Shown piece after piece: positions 44,410 to 53,371 of a DNA stretch of 64,000 bases (positions within the stretch are counted from its first letter, which is position 1; each line of letters starts with the position of its first letter). A program made the position numbers and the translations under genes. The notes under the pieces are model-generated. The model ran no database searches. It was not told where the DNA came from and saw only the letters and a list, made by a program, of their open reading frames with translations. This DNA is from Paludibacteraceae bacterium (GTDB lineage Bacteria > Bacteroidota > Bacteroidia > Bacteroidales > Paludibacteraceae), in the NCBI GenBank assembly GCA_017962085.1, contig JAGCWA010000014.1:1-64000 (forward strand), read 5' to 3'.

Positions 44410-45432
44410 ATGAAAGCCATAATTTTCAGCTTAATAATAGGGGTATGCGTCTGCAACGCCATGGCGCAAGCGAATGAGACGGGAAGCATAGCGAAAGATA
44501 GCGTCCAAGCCACGCCACAGATGACCGCGACAGAGAACACGGAAGAGATGGTCGCGACAGCGAAAGACTCCGCAACAGCACCAACCCTCTCGGAGAGCCA
44601 AGAGCCCGACACGAAACAGGTCTATGCGGCGGCACAGGACTCCACTCAGCAGAAAGCGACGATACAGGAGACCTCCTCTCCTGAGGTGGCAACCGAGCAG
44701 ACCAGCTCAAAGGATACAGCCAGCAACACTCCCCATTTCCTCACCATCTTCGAAAAGGCCTACTACAAAATCATAGAGAGCAAATTCGCCGAATTCGTAG
44801 GCACCAACCACTGGGGAGCATTCGGGGGAATCGGTCCAGCCAACGTCCACTTCGAACGATACGACCTCTACCAGCACGCCGTGTGCAATGTGCGCATCGG
44901 TATCGTGGCGGACCACGACATGGATATGATCAATAAGAATTTCTTCGTGGAGACTGGCATCGAACTGCAACGGAAAGGATACCAACGTTTCTTCGACGAA
45001 CATGCGGACTCGCTCCATGTCACCTATAAGGAGAAAACCAATCTGTACTATATGGTCTTCCCCACCACCGCCAGCTATCGTTTCCACTTCAGGGGATTCG
45101 AGTTCACCCCAATGCTCGGTCCATACTACGCCATCGCCTTGGGCGGAAGGTTCAGGTACAAACGCGAGACCAACGACAGAGGACAATATTTCATGCAGAC
45201 AAAAAAATATTCCATGTTCGGAGACAAGACCGGCACCGACCGTCTCTACGACACGCGCAGGTTCGACCTCGGACTTCGCATAGCGGTCGGCATACAATAT
45301 TTCGAGAACATGAGAAGTTCCATGGGCTACGACTGGGGATTCATAGACATAAGGAAGACAGACTTCCGAGGAGACAAATACAAAAGCCGAAACGGCGTTT
45401 TCTATCTATCCCACACCTATTTTTTCCATTAG
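44410..45432 (+). CDS. Outer-membrane beta-barrel protein
   Basis: 340 residues from ATG 44410. Signal peptide MKAIIFSLIIGVCVCNAMAQ, then an 80-residue low-complexity Ser/Thr/Ala/Glu linker (TATENTEEMVATAKDSATAP and similar), then a predicted barrel with alternating strands (HWGAFGGIGPANVHFERYD, FEFTPMLGPYYAIALGG) and a terminal Phe-containing strand (LSHTYFFH). Porin-like architecture; substrate unknown. About 60 bp separates it from the GH9 gene. Confidence 0.75.
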   Translation: MKAIIFSLIIGVCVCNAMAQANETGSIAKDSVQATPQMTATENTEEMVATAKDSATAPTLSESQEPDTKQVYAAAQDSTQQKATIQETSSPEVATEQTSSKDTASNTPHFLTIFEKAYYKIIESKFAEFVGTNHWGAFGGIGPANVHFERYDLYQHAVCNVRIGIVADHDMDMINKNFFVETGIELQRKGYQRFFDEHADSLHVTYKEKTNLYYMVFPTTASYRFHFRGFEFTPMLGPYYAIALGGRFRYKRETNDRGQYFMQTKKYSMFGDKTGTDRLYDTRRFDLGLRIAVGIQYFENMRSSMGYDWGFIDIRKTDFRGDKYKSRNGVFYLSHTYFFH

Positions 45433-45452
45433 CGGTCCACAACCACCCCGAA

Positions 45453-45483
45453 AGTATAAAGTATAAATGTATAAATGTATAAT
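45453..45483. repeat. GTATAAAT tandem repeat
   Basis: Four units of 7-8 bp (GTATAAA, GTATAAAT, GTATAAAT, GTATAAT) 11 bp before the GH9 start. No TAnnTTTG box is seen, so the repeat may sit in the leader or between co-transcribed genes. Confidence 0.55.
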
Positions 45484-45493
45484 CCTAACACGC

Positions 45494-47203
45494 ATGAAGA
45501 ATTTATTTAAAGGAATAGCGGTTCTATTACTGGCCTCGTCCCCAATAGGCGAGATCCAATCACAGAAATTCGTTCGGGTAAACCAGATCGGATACATGGT
45601 CAACGCACCTAAATACGCCCAGATTGGAGGACTGAACGCCTACCGCTTCGAACTCAAGGACGCGAAGACGGAGGAGACCGTATTCAAGGGAAGCCTCCCC
45701 GAAGGAAAACGATGGAACCAATCAAGGGAGGTGACGCAGTTCGCGGACTTCTCCGCCTTTCAGAAACCAGGCAAATACTATGTGGAAGTGAACGGGGAAC
45801 GCTCCCACCCGTTCGTGATCGGCCACAGATCCATTTTCAAGGAGTTCTCCACTTGGACACTCAAGGCATTTTATCTGTGGCGTTCTTCCATAGCGATCGA
45901 ACCCCAATACGCCACCTTCAAAGAGACCAACTTCGCGAGGGAAATGGGACATCCCGACGAGGAGGTGTTCATCCACAGCTCCGCAAGCAACGAAACAAGG
46001 AAGACCGAATCGGTCATTTCCTCCCCAAAAGGATGGTATGATGCGGGAGACTACAACAAATACGTGGTCAATGCGGGAATCACGCTCCACCAGCTCTTCC
46101 TCGCATACGACATATTCCCCTCCTATTTCCAGAGAAAAAACCTGAACATCCCAGAAAGCAACAATGCGCTTCCGGACTTGTTGGACGAAATCAAATGGGA
46201 GACGGATTGGCTATTCACCATGCAGGACCCCAGCGACGGAGGCGTTTACCACAAATTGACGACAAAGAAGTTCTGCGACATTTTCGTCCGCCCCGTCGAC
46301 GACAAGCAAGACCGCTTCGTAGTGACGAAATCCACATCCGCCGCCCTAAACTTCGCCGCAGTGATGTCCATCACCGCACGGGTGTTCAAAGCATGGGACG
46401 AGCCATACGCCAACGCAGCCCTCGACGCAGCCCGCAAGGCATGGGATTGGGCGGAAAAGAACCCGGGCATCTACTACTTCAACCCATCGGATGTCCGGAC
46501 AGGCATATACGGAGACAATGATTTCTCGGACGAGTTCTTCTGGGCCGCCTCCGAACTGCTCATCACCACAGGGGAGAAGAAGTACTACGACAAGATGGAT
46601 TTCTTCCGCCAATTCGAGACCCCACGTTGGAACGCCTGCAACTCGCTCGCCCTCATGTCCATGATCTGGCATCTGGATAAACTGCCGAACTACGTGGACA
46701 AGCAACTTATCCACAGGAAATTCTTCACGTTGGCGGAGCTGCTCTACAACGGATACAAATACTCTCCGGGCCGATTGTCGCTCAAAGCATTCAATTGGGG
46801 ATGCAACGGAGAGATAGCCATCAACGGAGCCATCCTCGGGCTGGCGCACGTCATCTCGCAAGACCCGAAATACAGGGATGCGATGTTCGGCCAGTTCGAC
46901 TACCTCCTCGGCATGAACCCGACCGACTATTGCTTCATCTCTGGCTTCGGCACCAAATACCCCAAGCACATCCACGATAGGCGCTCCTTCAGCGACGGCA
47001 TAGCGGAGCCATTGCCAGGATACCTCTGCGGAGGAGCCAACCCGAACCAGACATCAGACTGCGGAAGGAGCAACTACCCATCCATCGCACCAGCCAGATG
47101 TTACCTTGACGAAGACTGCAGCTACTCCACCAACGAGATAGCCATCAATTGGAACGCTCCGCTCGTGTTGCTGACCGCCATGATTATGAACACATTCGAA
47201 TAA
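45494..47203 (+). CDS. Glycoside hydrolase family 9 (endoglucanase-like) with N-terminal Ig-like domain
   Basis: Secreted glycosidase, 569 residues from ATG 45494. Signal peptide MKNLFKGIAVLLLASS, then a CelD-type Ig-like domain (about 25-110; VRVNQIGYMVNAPKYAQI) and an (alpha/alpha)6 barrel. Catalytic Asp pair in GWYDAGDYNKYVVN, the active-site HDRRSFSDG loop, and the acid Glu in YSTNEIAINWNAPLVL identify GH9. Family members cleave beta-1,4-glucans. No polysaccharide utilisation genes lie nearby, so it may be a stand-alone enzyme. It is 7 bp upstream of the SpoU gene. Confidence 0.93.
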   Translation: MKNLFKGIAVLLLASSPIGEIQSQKFVRVNQIGYMVNAPKYAQIGGLNAYRFELKDAKTEETVFKGSLPEGKRWNQSREVTQFADFSAFQKPGKYYVEVNGERSHPFVIGHRSIFKEFSTWTLKAFYLWRSSIAIEPQYATFKETNFAREMGHPDEEVFIHSSASNETRKTESVISSPKGWYDAGDYNKYVVNAGITLHQLFLAYDIFPSYFQRKNLNIPESNNALPDLLDEIKWETDWLFTMQDPSDGGVYHKLTTKKFCDIFVRPVDDKQDRFVVTKSTSAALNFAAVMSITARVFKAWDEPYANAALDAARKAWDWAEKNPGIYYFNPSDVRTGIYGDNDFSDEFFWAASELLITTGEKKYYDKMDFFRQFETPRWNACNSLALMSMIWHLDKLPNYVDKQLIHRKFFTLAELLYNGYKYSPGRLSLKAFNWGCNGEIAINGAILGLAHVISQDPKYRDAMFGQFDYLLGMNPTDYCFISGFGTKYPKHIHDRRSFSDGIAEPLPGYLCGGANPNQTSDCGRSNYPSIAPARCYLDEDCSYSTNEIAINWNAPLVLLTAMIMNTFE

Positions 47204-47210
47204 AACACAC

Positions 47211-47750
47211 ATGAGAAAACTTGAGATAACGGAACTGAACAGAATCACCACGGAGGAATTCAAAAAAGCGACGAAAATCCCCCTCGTGGTCGTGTTAGAC
47301 AACGTGAGGAGCCTGCACAACGTAGGATCAGTGTTCAGGACATCCGACGCCTTCCTCGTGGAGAAGATCTGCCTCTGCGGCATCACCTCCACCCCACCCC
47401 AACCCGAAATCCACAAGACAGCGCTGGGTGCGGAATTCTCCATGGAGTGGCAATACTACGAGCAGACCCAAGAAGCGATCAAGGAATACAAGGAGAAAGG
47501 ATACCACATCTTCTCCATCGAACAGGTCGAGAACAGTATCAAACTGCCGGACCTTCAGCTTGAACCAGACGGCAAATACGTGGTGATCCTCGGCAACGAA
47601 GTGAAGGGCGTGCAACAGGAAATCGTTGACTTGTCGGACGATAGCATAGAAATTCCACAATTCGGCACCAAACACTCCTTGAACGTCTCCGTCACCTCCG
47701 GCATCATCATTTGGAGCTTCTTCGAAAAAATGCGAAAAAATTTCCTTTAA
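47211..47750 (+). CDS. SpoU/TrmH-family RNA 2'-O-ribose methyltransferase
   Basis: SAM-dependent ribose methylase of the SPOUT class, 179 residues. The three SpoU motifs are visible: LDNVRSLHNVGSVFRTSDAF, VILGNEVKGVQQ and IPQFGTKHSLNVSVTSGI (the knot). The target nucleoside (tRNA or rRNA) cannot be assigned. It lies 7 bp after the GH9 stop, so both are likely co-transcribed although their functions are unrelated. Confidence 0.92.
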   Translation: MRKLEITELNRITTEEFKKATKIPLVVVLDNVRSLHNVGSVFRTSDAFLVEKICLCGITSTPPQPEIHKTALGAEFSMEWQYYEQTQEAIKEYKEKGYHIFSIEQVENSIKLPDLQLEPDGKYVVILGNEVKGVQQEIVDLSDDSIEIPQFGTKHSLNVSVTSGIIIWSFFEKMRKNFL

Positions 47751-47755
47751 AACGC

Positions 47756-47785
47756 TTGCACTTTCGGAAATAAGCATTACCTTTG
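47756..47785 (+). promoter_or_regulatory. Promoter (-33 TTG, -7 TACCTTTG) of tRNA-Arg(ACG)
   Basis: TTG at 47756-47758, spacer of 19 bp, TACCTTTG at 47778-47785; tRNA begins 39 bp later. It starts at the 3' edge of the SpoU gene. Confidence 0.7.
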
Positions 47786-47824
47786 CACCGCATTTGAGAA
47801 ACAATGGAGCTCATGCAGGGGAAT

Positions 47825-47898
47825 GGCCCCGTAGCTCAACTGTATAGAGCATTTGACTACGGATCAAAAGGTTGTGGGTTAGAATCCCGCCGGGGTCA
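47825..47898 (+). tRNA. tRNA-Arg(ACG) with unusual 19-56 pair
   Basis: Acceptor GGCCCCG/CGGGGTC, D arm GCTC/GAGC with loop AACTGTATA, anticodon stem TTTGA/TCAAA with loop CTACGGA (anticodon ACG at 47859-47861), T arm GTGGG/CCCGC with loop TTAGAAT. Position 19 is T (47843) where G is normal and position 56 is A (47881) where C is normal, so the tertiary pair would be U19-A56. CCA is not encoded (CTA follows). Promoter and terminator frame it, so it looks functional. Confidence 0.93.
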
Positions 47899-47903
47899 CT
47901 AAA

Positions 47904-47944
47904 GACTGAAAATCAAGCGATTAGGTTTGATTTTCAGTCTTTTT
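47904..47944 (+). terminator. Terminator after tRNA-Arg(ACG)
   Basis: 13-bp stem GACTGAAAATCAA / TTGATTTTCAGTC with a loop of about 10 nt and a T5 tail, starting 6 bp after the tRNA. Confidence 0.9.
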
Positions 47945-48180
47945 ATACCATCTACCCTCATAGTCTCTCCACATATTCTTGTAATCTCCCCATCAAAACA
48001 ACCACCTGGCGCACCCACACCTCCCGCACATTATGAATATAAATCTGTCATTCCCCTCACCTCCCTTAATAACATATTGATTATTATTAAGAATACAATG
48101 TGTTATTATTTTTAGATTATAAATTATTAAAAAAAATCCCCAATACAGTATTTTTAGACTCATATTTAAGAAAAGATTAT

Positions 48181-48188
48181 TACATTTG
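48181..48188 (+). promoter_or_regulatory. -7 box for the MORN lipoprotein gene
   Basis: TACATTTG, exact TAnnTTTG, 26 bp before ATG 48214 and therefore downstream of the alternative start at 48100. Confidence 0.6.
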
Positions 48189-48213
48189 CGCCAAACCCGC
48201 AAAAAAAGTTGGC

Positions 48214-49476
48214 ATGGAACTAAAACTGAACAAATTTTTATTGTCCATATTGTCCATTCTCACCATATCGGTTATCCTGTACGGATGCGACAAGGGGATT
48301 ACTATAACTATGTACCACGAAATCAACCCGGGATTTCTCCAAAGAGGCAAAACAGACAAAGACGGGAAAAAGCAAGGCACATTCTACGCTCAAAAACCTG
48401 AGAGTTTCAAAATCGACACCTACAAGGACAATGTCCTGAACGGATATTTCTGTCACTACGACAAAGACGGGAACATCACCGAAGAGGGATTCTACAAAGA
48501 TGGCATGCTGGACAGCCTATACTTGGAATACCACCCTGGCTACGGACTGAAATCGAAATGCAACTACGCCATGGGCAAAAAGCATGGCATCTATTACGAA
48601 TACTTTCCAAGCCATATCCTCAAATGCGAAGGCAACTACGTGTTGGGCAAAAAAGAGGGTGAGTTCATCGAATACGACAATCTCATGAACATCGTATACC
48701 GTGGAGCGTTCCACAACGACACTCTCATAGGGGAAGAAGTCCAATACTACCCTAACGGCATCGTGAAGTCCATCAAAAGCGGACAATACAAAGACATCAG
48801 GGAATTCGACTCCACCGGACGTATCACCAGCTACAGCATAGAACGGGACGGAGAGATTTCTAGAACAGAATTCCCGCTTAGACCTAAACGGGGGAACGGT
48901 ATCATCAACAACACCTCCCTCATCGTGGACGAAGTATACTCCAATTTCTATGAGGGACGCAACGGCAGGGAGCCTATGTGGACAGGACGCAGCATCTCTC
49001 TCGTGGACGATGTGGTCAACATATCCTTCAACGGAGGATACGCGGACGGGGAAGAAACCATCCTATGCAAGGAGACCCACTTCCAAATCCTGAACGGAGA
49101 ACTCGTGGAGGGTGAATATTCAGGGAATGACAACCGTCCGTTGGACTATTACCTGTTCGACGTGAACAAAATCAGGCACGTCAACCCTAAGGACGACTTC
49201 TCGGGCATCAGTTCCACTACCCTTCCCGTCGCGAAGGACACAACCATCCGATACGGGGCGTACCACATCACCGTGCACTCTCAAAGGGAACGCATTCCTG
49301 GCACAGGCTACAATCCTATCACCATCCAATACAAAGGTGAGAACCTAGAGATGAAGGAACTGTACGACGTGACGCTTTTCTCCTACGACGGAGACCACAA
49401 CGGAGAGAACGAACTCTACATCATCTCCAGCACCAAGACATTCGGACTGATCCAAATCTTCAGAGTACGAGCATAA
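48214..49476 (+). CDS. Lipoprotein with MORN-like (YwqK-type) repeats
   Basis: 420 residues from ATG 48214. Signal peptide with lipobox LYGC (LTISVILYGC), then about seven MORN_2-type repeats of 20-24 residues (YDKDGNITEEGFYKDGM, LKSKCNYAMGKKHGIYYEYF, EGNYVLGKKEGEFIEYD, YPNGIVKSIKSGQY). The C-terminal half (from about 215) is a separate beta-rich domain ending LIQIFRVRA. Databases often label such repeats as antitoxin YwqK-like, but here there is no partner toxin and the protein is exported, so that name would mislead. Role unknown. Confidence 0.8.
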   Translation: MELKLNKFLLSILSILTISVILYGCDKGITITMYHEINPGFLQRGKTDKDGKKQGTFYAQKPESFKIDTYKDNVLNGYFCHYDKDGNITEEGFYKDGMLDSLYLEYHPGYGLKSKCNYAMGKKHGIYYEYFPSHILKCEGNYVLGKKEGEFIEYDNLMNIVYRGAFHNDTLIGEEVQYYPNGIVKSIKSGQYKDIREFDSTGRITSYSIERDGEISRTEFPLRPKRGNGIINNTSLIVDEVYSNFYEGRNGREPMWTGRSISLVDDVVNISFNGGYADGEETILCKETHFQILNGELVEGEYSGNDNRPLDYYLFDVNKIRHVNPKDDFSGISSTTLPVAKDTTIRYGAYHITVHSQRERIPGTGYNPITIQYKGENLEMKELYDVTLFSYDGDHNGENELYIISSTKTFGLIQIFRVRA

Positions 49477-49494
49477 AAATTATATATATAAAAC

Positions 49495-49526
49495 AAAAAG
49501 CCGCACGGAAAACCGCGCGGCTTTTT
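49495..49526. terminator. Bidirectional terminator between the MORN gene and htpG
   Basis: AAAAAGCCGCACGG / CCGCGCGGCTTTTT with loop AAAA. It serves both convergent genes. Confidence 0.9.
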
Positions 49527-49544
49527 GTTTGGATACTATCTTAA

Positions 49545-51590
49545 TCACATCATCTCCACACTACGCTTGATGAACGCACTGAGAGCCTCGCCCTTCAACA
49601 GATTGTTGGAGAGGAGCGCTAAGTCCACCAACTGGCGCAAAGACTTGCTTTCCGACGCATATTTCACATAAACACCCTTCTTCTCGTCACGCACCTTCTT
49701 GGTCTCGTCGTCCAACTTCTTCACTTCCTCCTTGACTGGATCAGGCAAATCGGACTCGCTCTTATCGCCCATCAAATCGGCACGTTTCTTGGTAAGCTCG
49801 GCCAACTTGTCCACCAATGGATTCACCTTCTCGCCACAAGCGGCCTCCTCATCCTTCAGCAAACGTCCAATCAACGGATGAGCGGCATTCACCACCAAGT
49901 TGTAGGAATCCGGCATGTCACCATAGAAGTTCATGCCACTCTGCGTGGCGGACATCTCCTTCATACGACGCATAAACTCGTTCTGCATGATATAAACCGG
50001 GAGGCTATCCGCTGAAAGGTTCTCGAAGGTGATCAGGAAGCTCTTCTTGTCATCGTTCGGCAATTGTGAATTGAACATGTCAATCAATGCGTTCTGCGCC
50101 TCGTTCGACAAATCCACCTTCTTGGCATCCTCCTTCATGATCAACTTATCGATCACGTCAGCATCCACACGCGCATAGCGCACCTTGCCCTCGGACTTCT
50201 GCTCCAGACGACTGATGAAGTGCGAATCGAGCATACCATCCATCATCAAGACATCGTAGCCCTTGCTCTTCGCCGCCTCGATATAAGCGTGCTGCGCCTC
50301 TTTGTCGGTAGCGTAGAGATAAACCAAGTTGCCGTCCTTGTCCTTCTGGTTAGGCTCGATCAACGTCCTGTACTCCTCAAACGTGAAGTATTTGCCATCC
50401 ACGTTCTTCAGCAAAGCGAAGCTCTCCGCACGCTCGGCGAACTTCTCGTCGGTCAGCATACCATAGACGATGAAAATCTTCAAATCATCCCATTTAGCCT
50501 CGTAATCAGGACGTTGTTGTTTAAAGATATCCTGCAATCTATCCGCCACCTTCTTCGTGATATGGCTGGAAATCTTCTTCACGTTACTATCACTCTGCAA
50601 ATAGCTTCTGGAGACGTTCAACGGAATATCCGGTGAATCGATGACACCATGCAACAACGTCAGGAAGTCAGGCACGATGCCTTCCACAGAATCGGTGACG
50701 AAGACCTGGTTGCAGTAGAGTTGGATCTTATTCTTCTGAACTTCGATATTATTCTTGATCTTAGGGAAATAGAGGATACCCGTCAGGTTGAACGGGAAGT
50801 CCACGTTCAGGTGGATATAGAACAACGGATCGTCCGCCATCGGATAGAGCTCACGGTAGAACTTCTGGTAATCCTCGTCCTTCAAGTCGGCTGGCTTGCG
50901 AGTCCAGGCAGGCGTCGTGTTGTTAATCACGTTCAACTCGCCCGTCTCAACCTGTTTGCCATCCTTCCACTCCTTCTTCTTGCCGAATGCGACAGGGACA
51001 GGAAGGAACTTGCAATACTTGTTCAGTAATTCCGTAATCTTATGATCCTCAAGGAATTCCTTATTCTCGTCATCGATATGCAGGACGATATCCGTACCAC
51101 GGTCCGCCTTTTCGGCATCCTCCATCGTATACTCAGGGCTACCGTCGCAAGACCATTTCACAGCCTTCGCACCCTCTTTAAAAGATTTTGTGATGATGTC
51201 CACACGTTTGGAGACCATGAACGAGGAGTAGAAACCGAGTCCGAAGTGGCCGATGATCGCGTTCGCGTCATTCTTGTACTTCTCGAGGAACTCCTCTGCG
51301 CCTGAAAAAGCGATTTGATTGATATACTTCTCGATCTCCTCCTCCGTCATACCGATACCACGGTCGGAGATAGTGAGCGTACCCTTATCCTTATCAATGT
51401 TGACGTTGACCGTCACATCGCCCAACTCACCCTTGAACTCGCCCACTGAGGCGAAGGTCTTCAGCTTCTGCGTCGCATCAACTGCGTTAGAAACCAACTC
51501 ACGGAGAAAAATCTCGTGGTCACTGTAAAGAAATTTTTTGATGACGGGGAAGATGTTATCCGTCGTTACCCCAATATTTCCTTTTTGCAT
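49545..51590 (-). CDS. htpG: Chaperone HtpG (Hsp90)
   Basis: ATP-dependent chaperone, cytoplasmic, 681 residues. GHKL ATP-site motifs are clear: LRELVSNAVDATQKL, TISDRGIGMTEEEIEKYI, and IGHFGLGFYSSFMVS. The middle domain carries GIVPDFLTLLHGVIDSPDIP and NVSRSYLQ. The C-terminal dimer domain includes a charged stretch (AELTKKRADLMGDKSESDLP, an insertion). It stands alone; no -7 box was recognised, so a stress-type promoter is possible. Confidence 0.98.
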   Translation of the reverse strand: MQKGNIGVTTDNIFPVIKKFLYSDHEIFLRELVSNAVDATQKLKTFASVGEFKGELGDVTVNVNIDKDKGTLTISDRGIGMTEEEIEKYINQIAFSGAEEFLEKYKNDANAIIGHFGLGFYSSFMVSKRVDIITKSFKEGAKAVKWSCDGSPEYTMEDAEKADRGTDIVLHIDDENKEFLEDHKITELLNKYCKFLPVPVAFGKKKEWKDGKQVETGELNVINNTTPAWTRKPADLKDEDYQKFYRELYPMADDPLFYIHLNVDFPFNLTGILYFPKIKNNIEVQKNKIQLYCNQVFVTDSVEGIVPDFLTLLHGVIDSPDIPLNVSRSYLQSDSNVKKISSHITKKVADRLQDIFKQQRPDYEAKWDDLKIFIVYGMLTDEKFAERAESFALLKNVDGKYFTFEEYRTLIEPNQKDKDGNLVYLYATDKEAQHAYIEAAKSKGYDVLMMDGMLDSHFISRLEQKSEGKVRYARVDADVIDKLIMKEDAKKVDLSNEAQNALIDMFNSQLPNDDKKSFLITFENLSADSLPVYIMQNEFMRRMKEMSATQSGMNFYGDMPDSYNLVVNAAHPLIGRLLKDEEAACGEKVNPLVDKLAELTKKRADLMGDKSESDLPDPVKEEVKKLDDETKKVRDEKKGVYVKYASESKSLRQLVDLALLSNNLLKGEALSAFIKRSVEMM

Positions 51591-51677
51591 ACGTATATGT
51601 TTTTTAAATTATATTCAACACATACGTAAGACCAAAATCCGTGCCACACTGTTCTTTATGACAAAATGGCAGAAGAT

Positions 51678-52997
51678 TTACAATACACCATGCGATTTAC
51701 GAACCAACCATTGATTTAGGGAGAACAAAATGACGCCAAGTGCGACAGAGAAAACGCAAATGGAGAGGAAAATCGTACCCGCACCGACATCAGAGATATT
51801 GGAAGAGATCCAACCACCCAATATATTGGCGAAGAAACTGCTGAGCAGCCATACGCCCATCATCAGGGAAGCCAGCTTCACAGGGGCCAGTTTAGAGACC
51901 ATGGAGAGACCGATCGGCGAGAGGCACAACTCTCCCAACGTATGGAAGAGATAGGTGAAGAGGATGAAGAGGATGCTTGCCTTGACAGACTCGTCCGCGC
52001 CGTCCCCGCCACGCGCGCAAACCGCACCATACAACACCAGGAATCCGACGCCCAACAAGATCATACCCATCGACATCTTCACAGGAATGCTCGGCTCCTT
52101 TCCACGCATGCCCAACCATCTCCACAACATCGTCAATAGCGGAGCCAATATGACGATAAGCAACGGATTCACGGACTGGAACCACTCCGTCGGAACCACG
52201 AACGAACCAATCTCCCTATCGATGTACTTCTCGGTATAGAGCGTCATGGAGCTACCCGCCTGTTCGAAGCCCGCGAAGAAGAAGATACTGAAGAGCACAA
52301 AGACAACGATCGCCAGCGTGCGGTCCTTCTCCTCCTTCGTGAGAGGCACATTCTCCAATGAACTATCCTTCGCCTTGCAAGAGGGAGCCTTCCCCACCTC
52401 GCCAAGGTAGCGGTTACCCAATATCGTGAAGACCAACAAACCGAACAGCATACCGATACCCGCCACCAAGAATCCGTAACGGTAGCCGTAGGTGAGCGCC
52501 ATGTAGCCCGTCAACAACGGAGCGAAGAAGGCACCCACATTGATACCCATATAAAAAATCGTGAAGGCGGAATCCTTGCGTGGATCCCCCGGTTCGTAGA
52601 GCTTACCCACAATCACAGAGATATTAGGCTTAAAGAAACCATTGCCGATGATCAGCAGGACAAGGCCCGTATAGAGGAACGGCAGGGAGGTTTCGGTGGC
52701 GAGGCTGAACTGCCCCAACATCATCAGAATGGCGCCAATCACAATCGCCTTGCGTTGTCCCAGATAGTTGTCGGCTAGCCAACCTCCGATCAGGGGCGTG
52801 AAATAAACAAAACCCGTGAAAAAACCATAAAGCAAGGAAGCGTTATCATCCGTGAAGCCCAGACCACCATCGATCAACGACTTCGTCAGATACAACACCA
52901 ACAATGCACGCATGCCATAATAACTGAATCGTTCCCACATCTCCGTGGCGAACAATAAGTACAAGCCCTTCGGATGTCCTTGTCGTCCAAGTCCCAT
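51678..52997 (-). CDS. Proton-dependent oligopeptide transporter (POT/PTR2 family)
   Basis: Inner-membrane MFS peptide symporter, 439 residues. The N-terminal signature with the ExxERFxYYG motif (ATEMWERFSYYGMRALLVLY), GGWLADNYLGQRKAIVIGA and FYMGINVGAFFAPLLTGYM (PTR2 signature) are clear. About twelve hydrophobic segments. Slightly shorter than the 480-500 residues usual for the family, through a compact C-terminal end. Takes up di- and tripeptides. Promoter at 53063. Confidence 0.93.
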   Translation of the reverse strand: MGLGRQGHPKGLYLLFATEMWERFSYYGMRALLVLYLTKSLIDGGLGFTDDNASLLYGFFTGFVYFTPLIGGWLADNYLGQRKAIVIGAILMMLGQFSLATETSLPFLYTGLVLLIIGNGFFKPNISVIVGKLYEPGDPRKDSAFTIFYMGINVGAFFAPLLTGYMALTYGYRYGFLVAGIGMLFGLLVFTILGNRYLGEVGKAPSCKAKDSSLENVPLTKEEKDRTLAIVVFVLFSIFFFAGFEQAGSSMTLYTEKYIDREIGSFVVPTEWFQSVNPLLIVILAPLLTMLWRWLGMRGKEPSIPVKMSMGMILLGVGFLVLYGAVCARGGDGADESVKASILFILFTYLFHTLGELCLSPIGLSMVSKLAPVKLASLMMGVWLLSSFFANILGGWISSNISDVGAGTIFLSICVFSVALGVILFSLNQWLVRKSHGVL

Positions 52998-53062
52998 AAC
53001 CCAATATATTTCTAAAAAGGAATCTGAGAAGAACTCAGTATTCCACTACGTTACACATAAGA

Positions 53063-53070
53063 CAAAATTA
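53063..53070 (-). promoter_or_regulatory. -7 box for the peptide transporter
   Basis: Minus strand TAATTTTG, 66 bp before the start at 52997. Confidence 0.5.
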
Positions 53071-53150
53071 CATAAAAAGAGGGAATCAACGTACTAAGAC
53101 AAGAGGAAAAAGAATATGGAGGGGGCATTTGGTGCAAGATATGATACGAC

Positions 53151-53193
53151 ATTTACGATTTACTATTTACCATCTACGATTTATTATTTAACA
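53151..53193. repeat. TTTACGATTTAC-type repeat
   Basis: Tandem degenerate units (CATTTACGATTTACTATTTA then CCATCTACGATTTATTATTT), similar to the array at 5082-5118. Confidence 0.55.
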
Positions 53194-53371
53194 AAAACGG
53201 TATATACCTAGGGACGATTAATAATGCTAAAAATTTGGATATCAGGTATATTTTTATTAAATTCAAGAAGTATTCCATCATAGAGGACAACCCATCCGTC
53301 AAGCGAATGGGCCATACCTTTTTCGATAGAAGTGCGTTCGTAAGTCTATAACAATTTAAAAGCTAGGAATC

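Larger units (their letters stand above)
52998..53371. other. Divergent intergenic region before 53372
   Basis: No gene. It holds the transporter promoter box (53063-53070, minus), the TTTACGATTTAC repeat array (53151-53193), and a CCCAT-ATGGG inverted repeat near 53290-53311. A possible weak -7 box for the plus-strand gene is TACCTTTT at 53315-53322. Confidence 0.55.

Noticed and set aside
44127-44612. A 161-codon minus-strand frame upstream of and over the OMP gene
   Set aside because: Overlaps the OMP signal peptide region and the promoter; no start signals.
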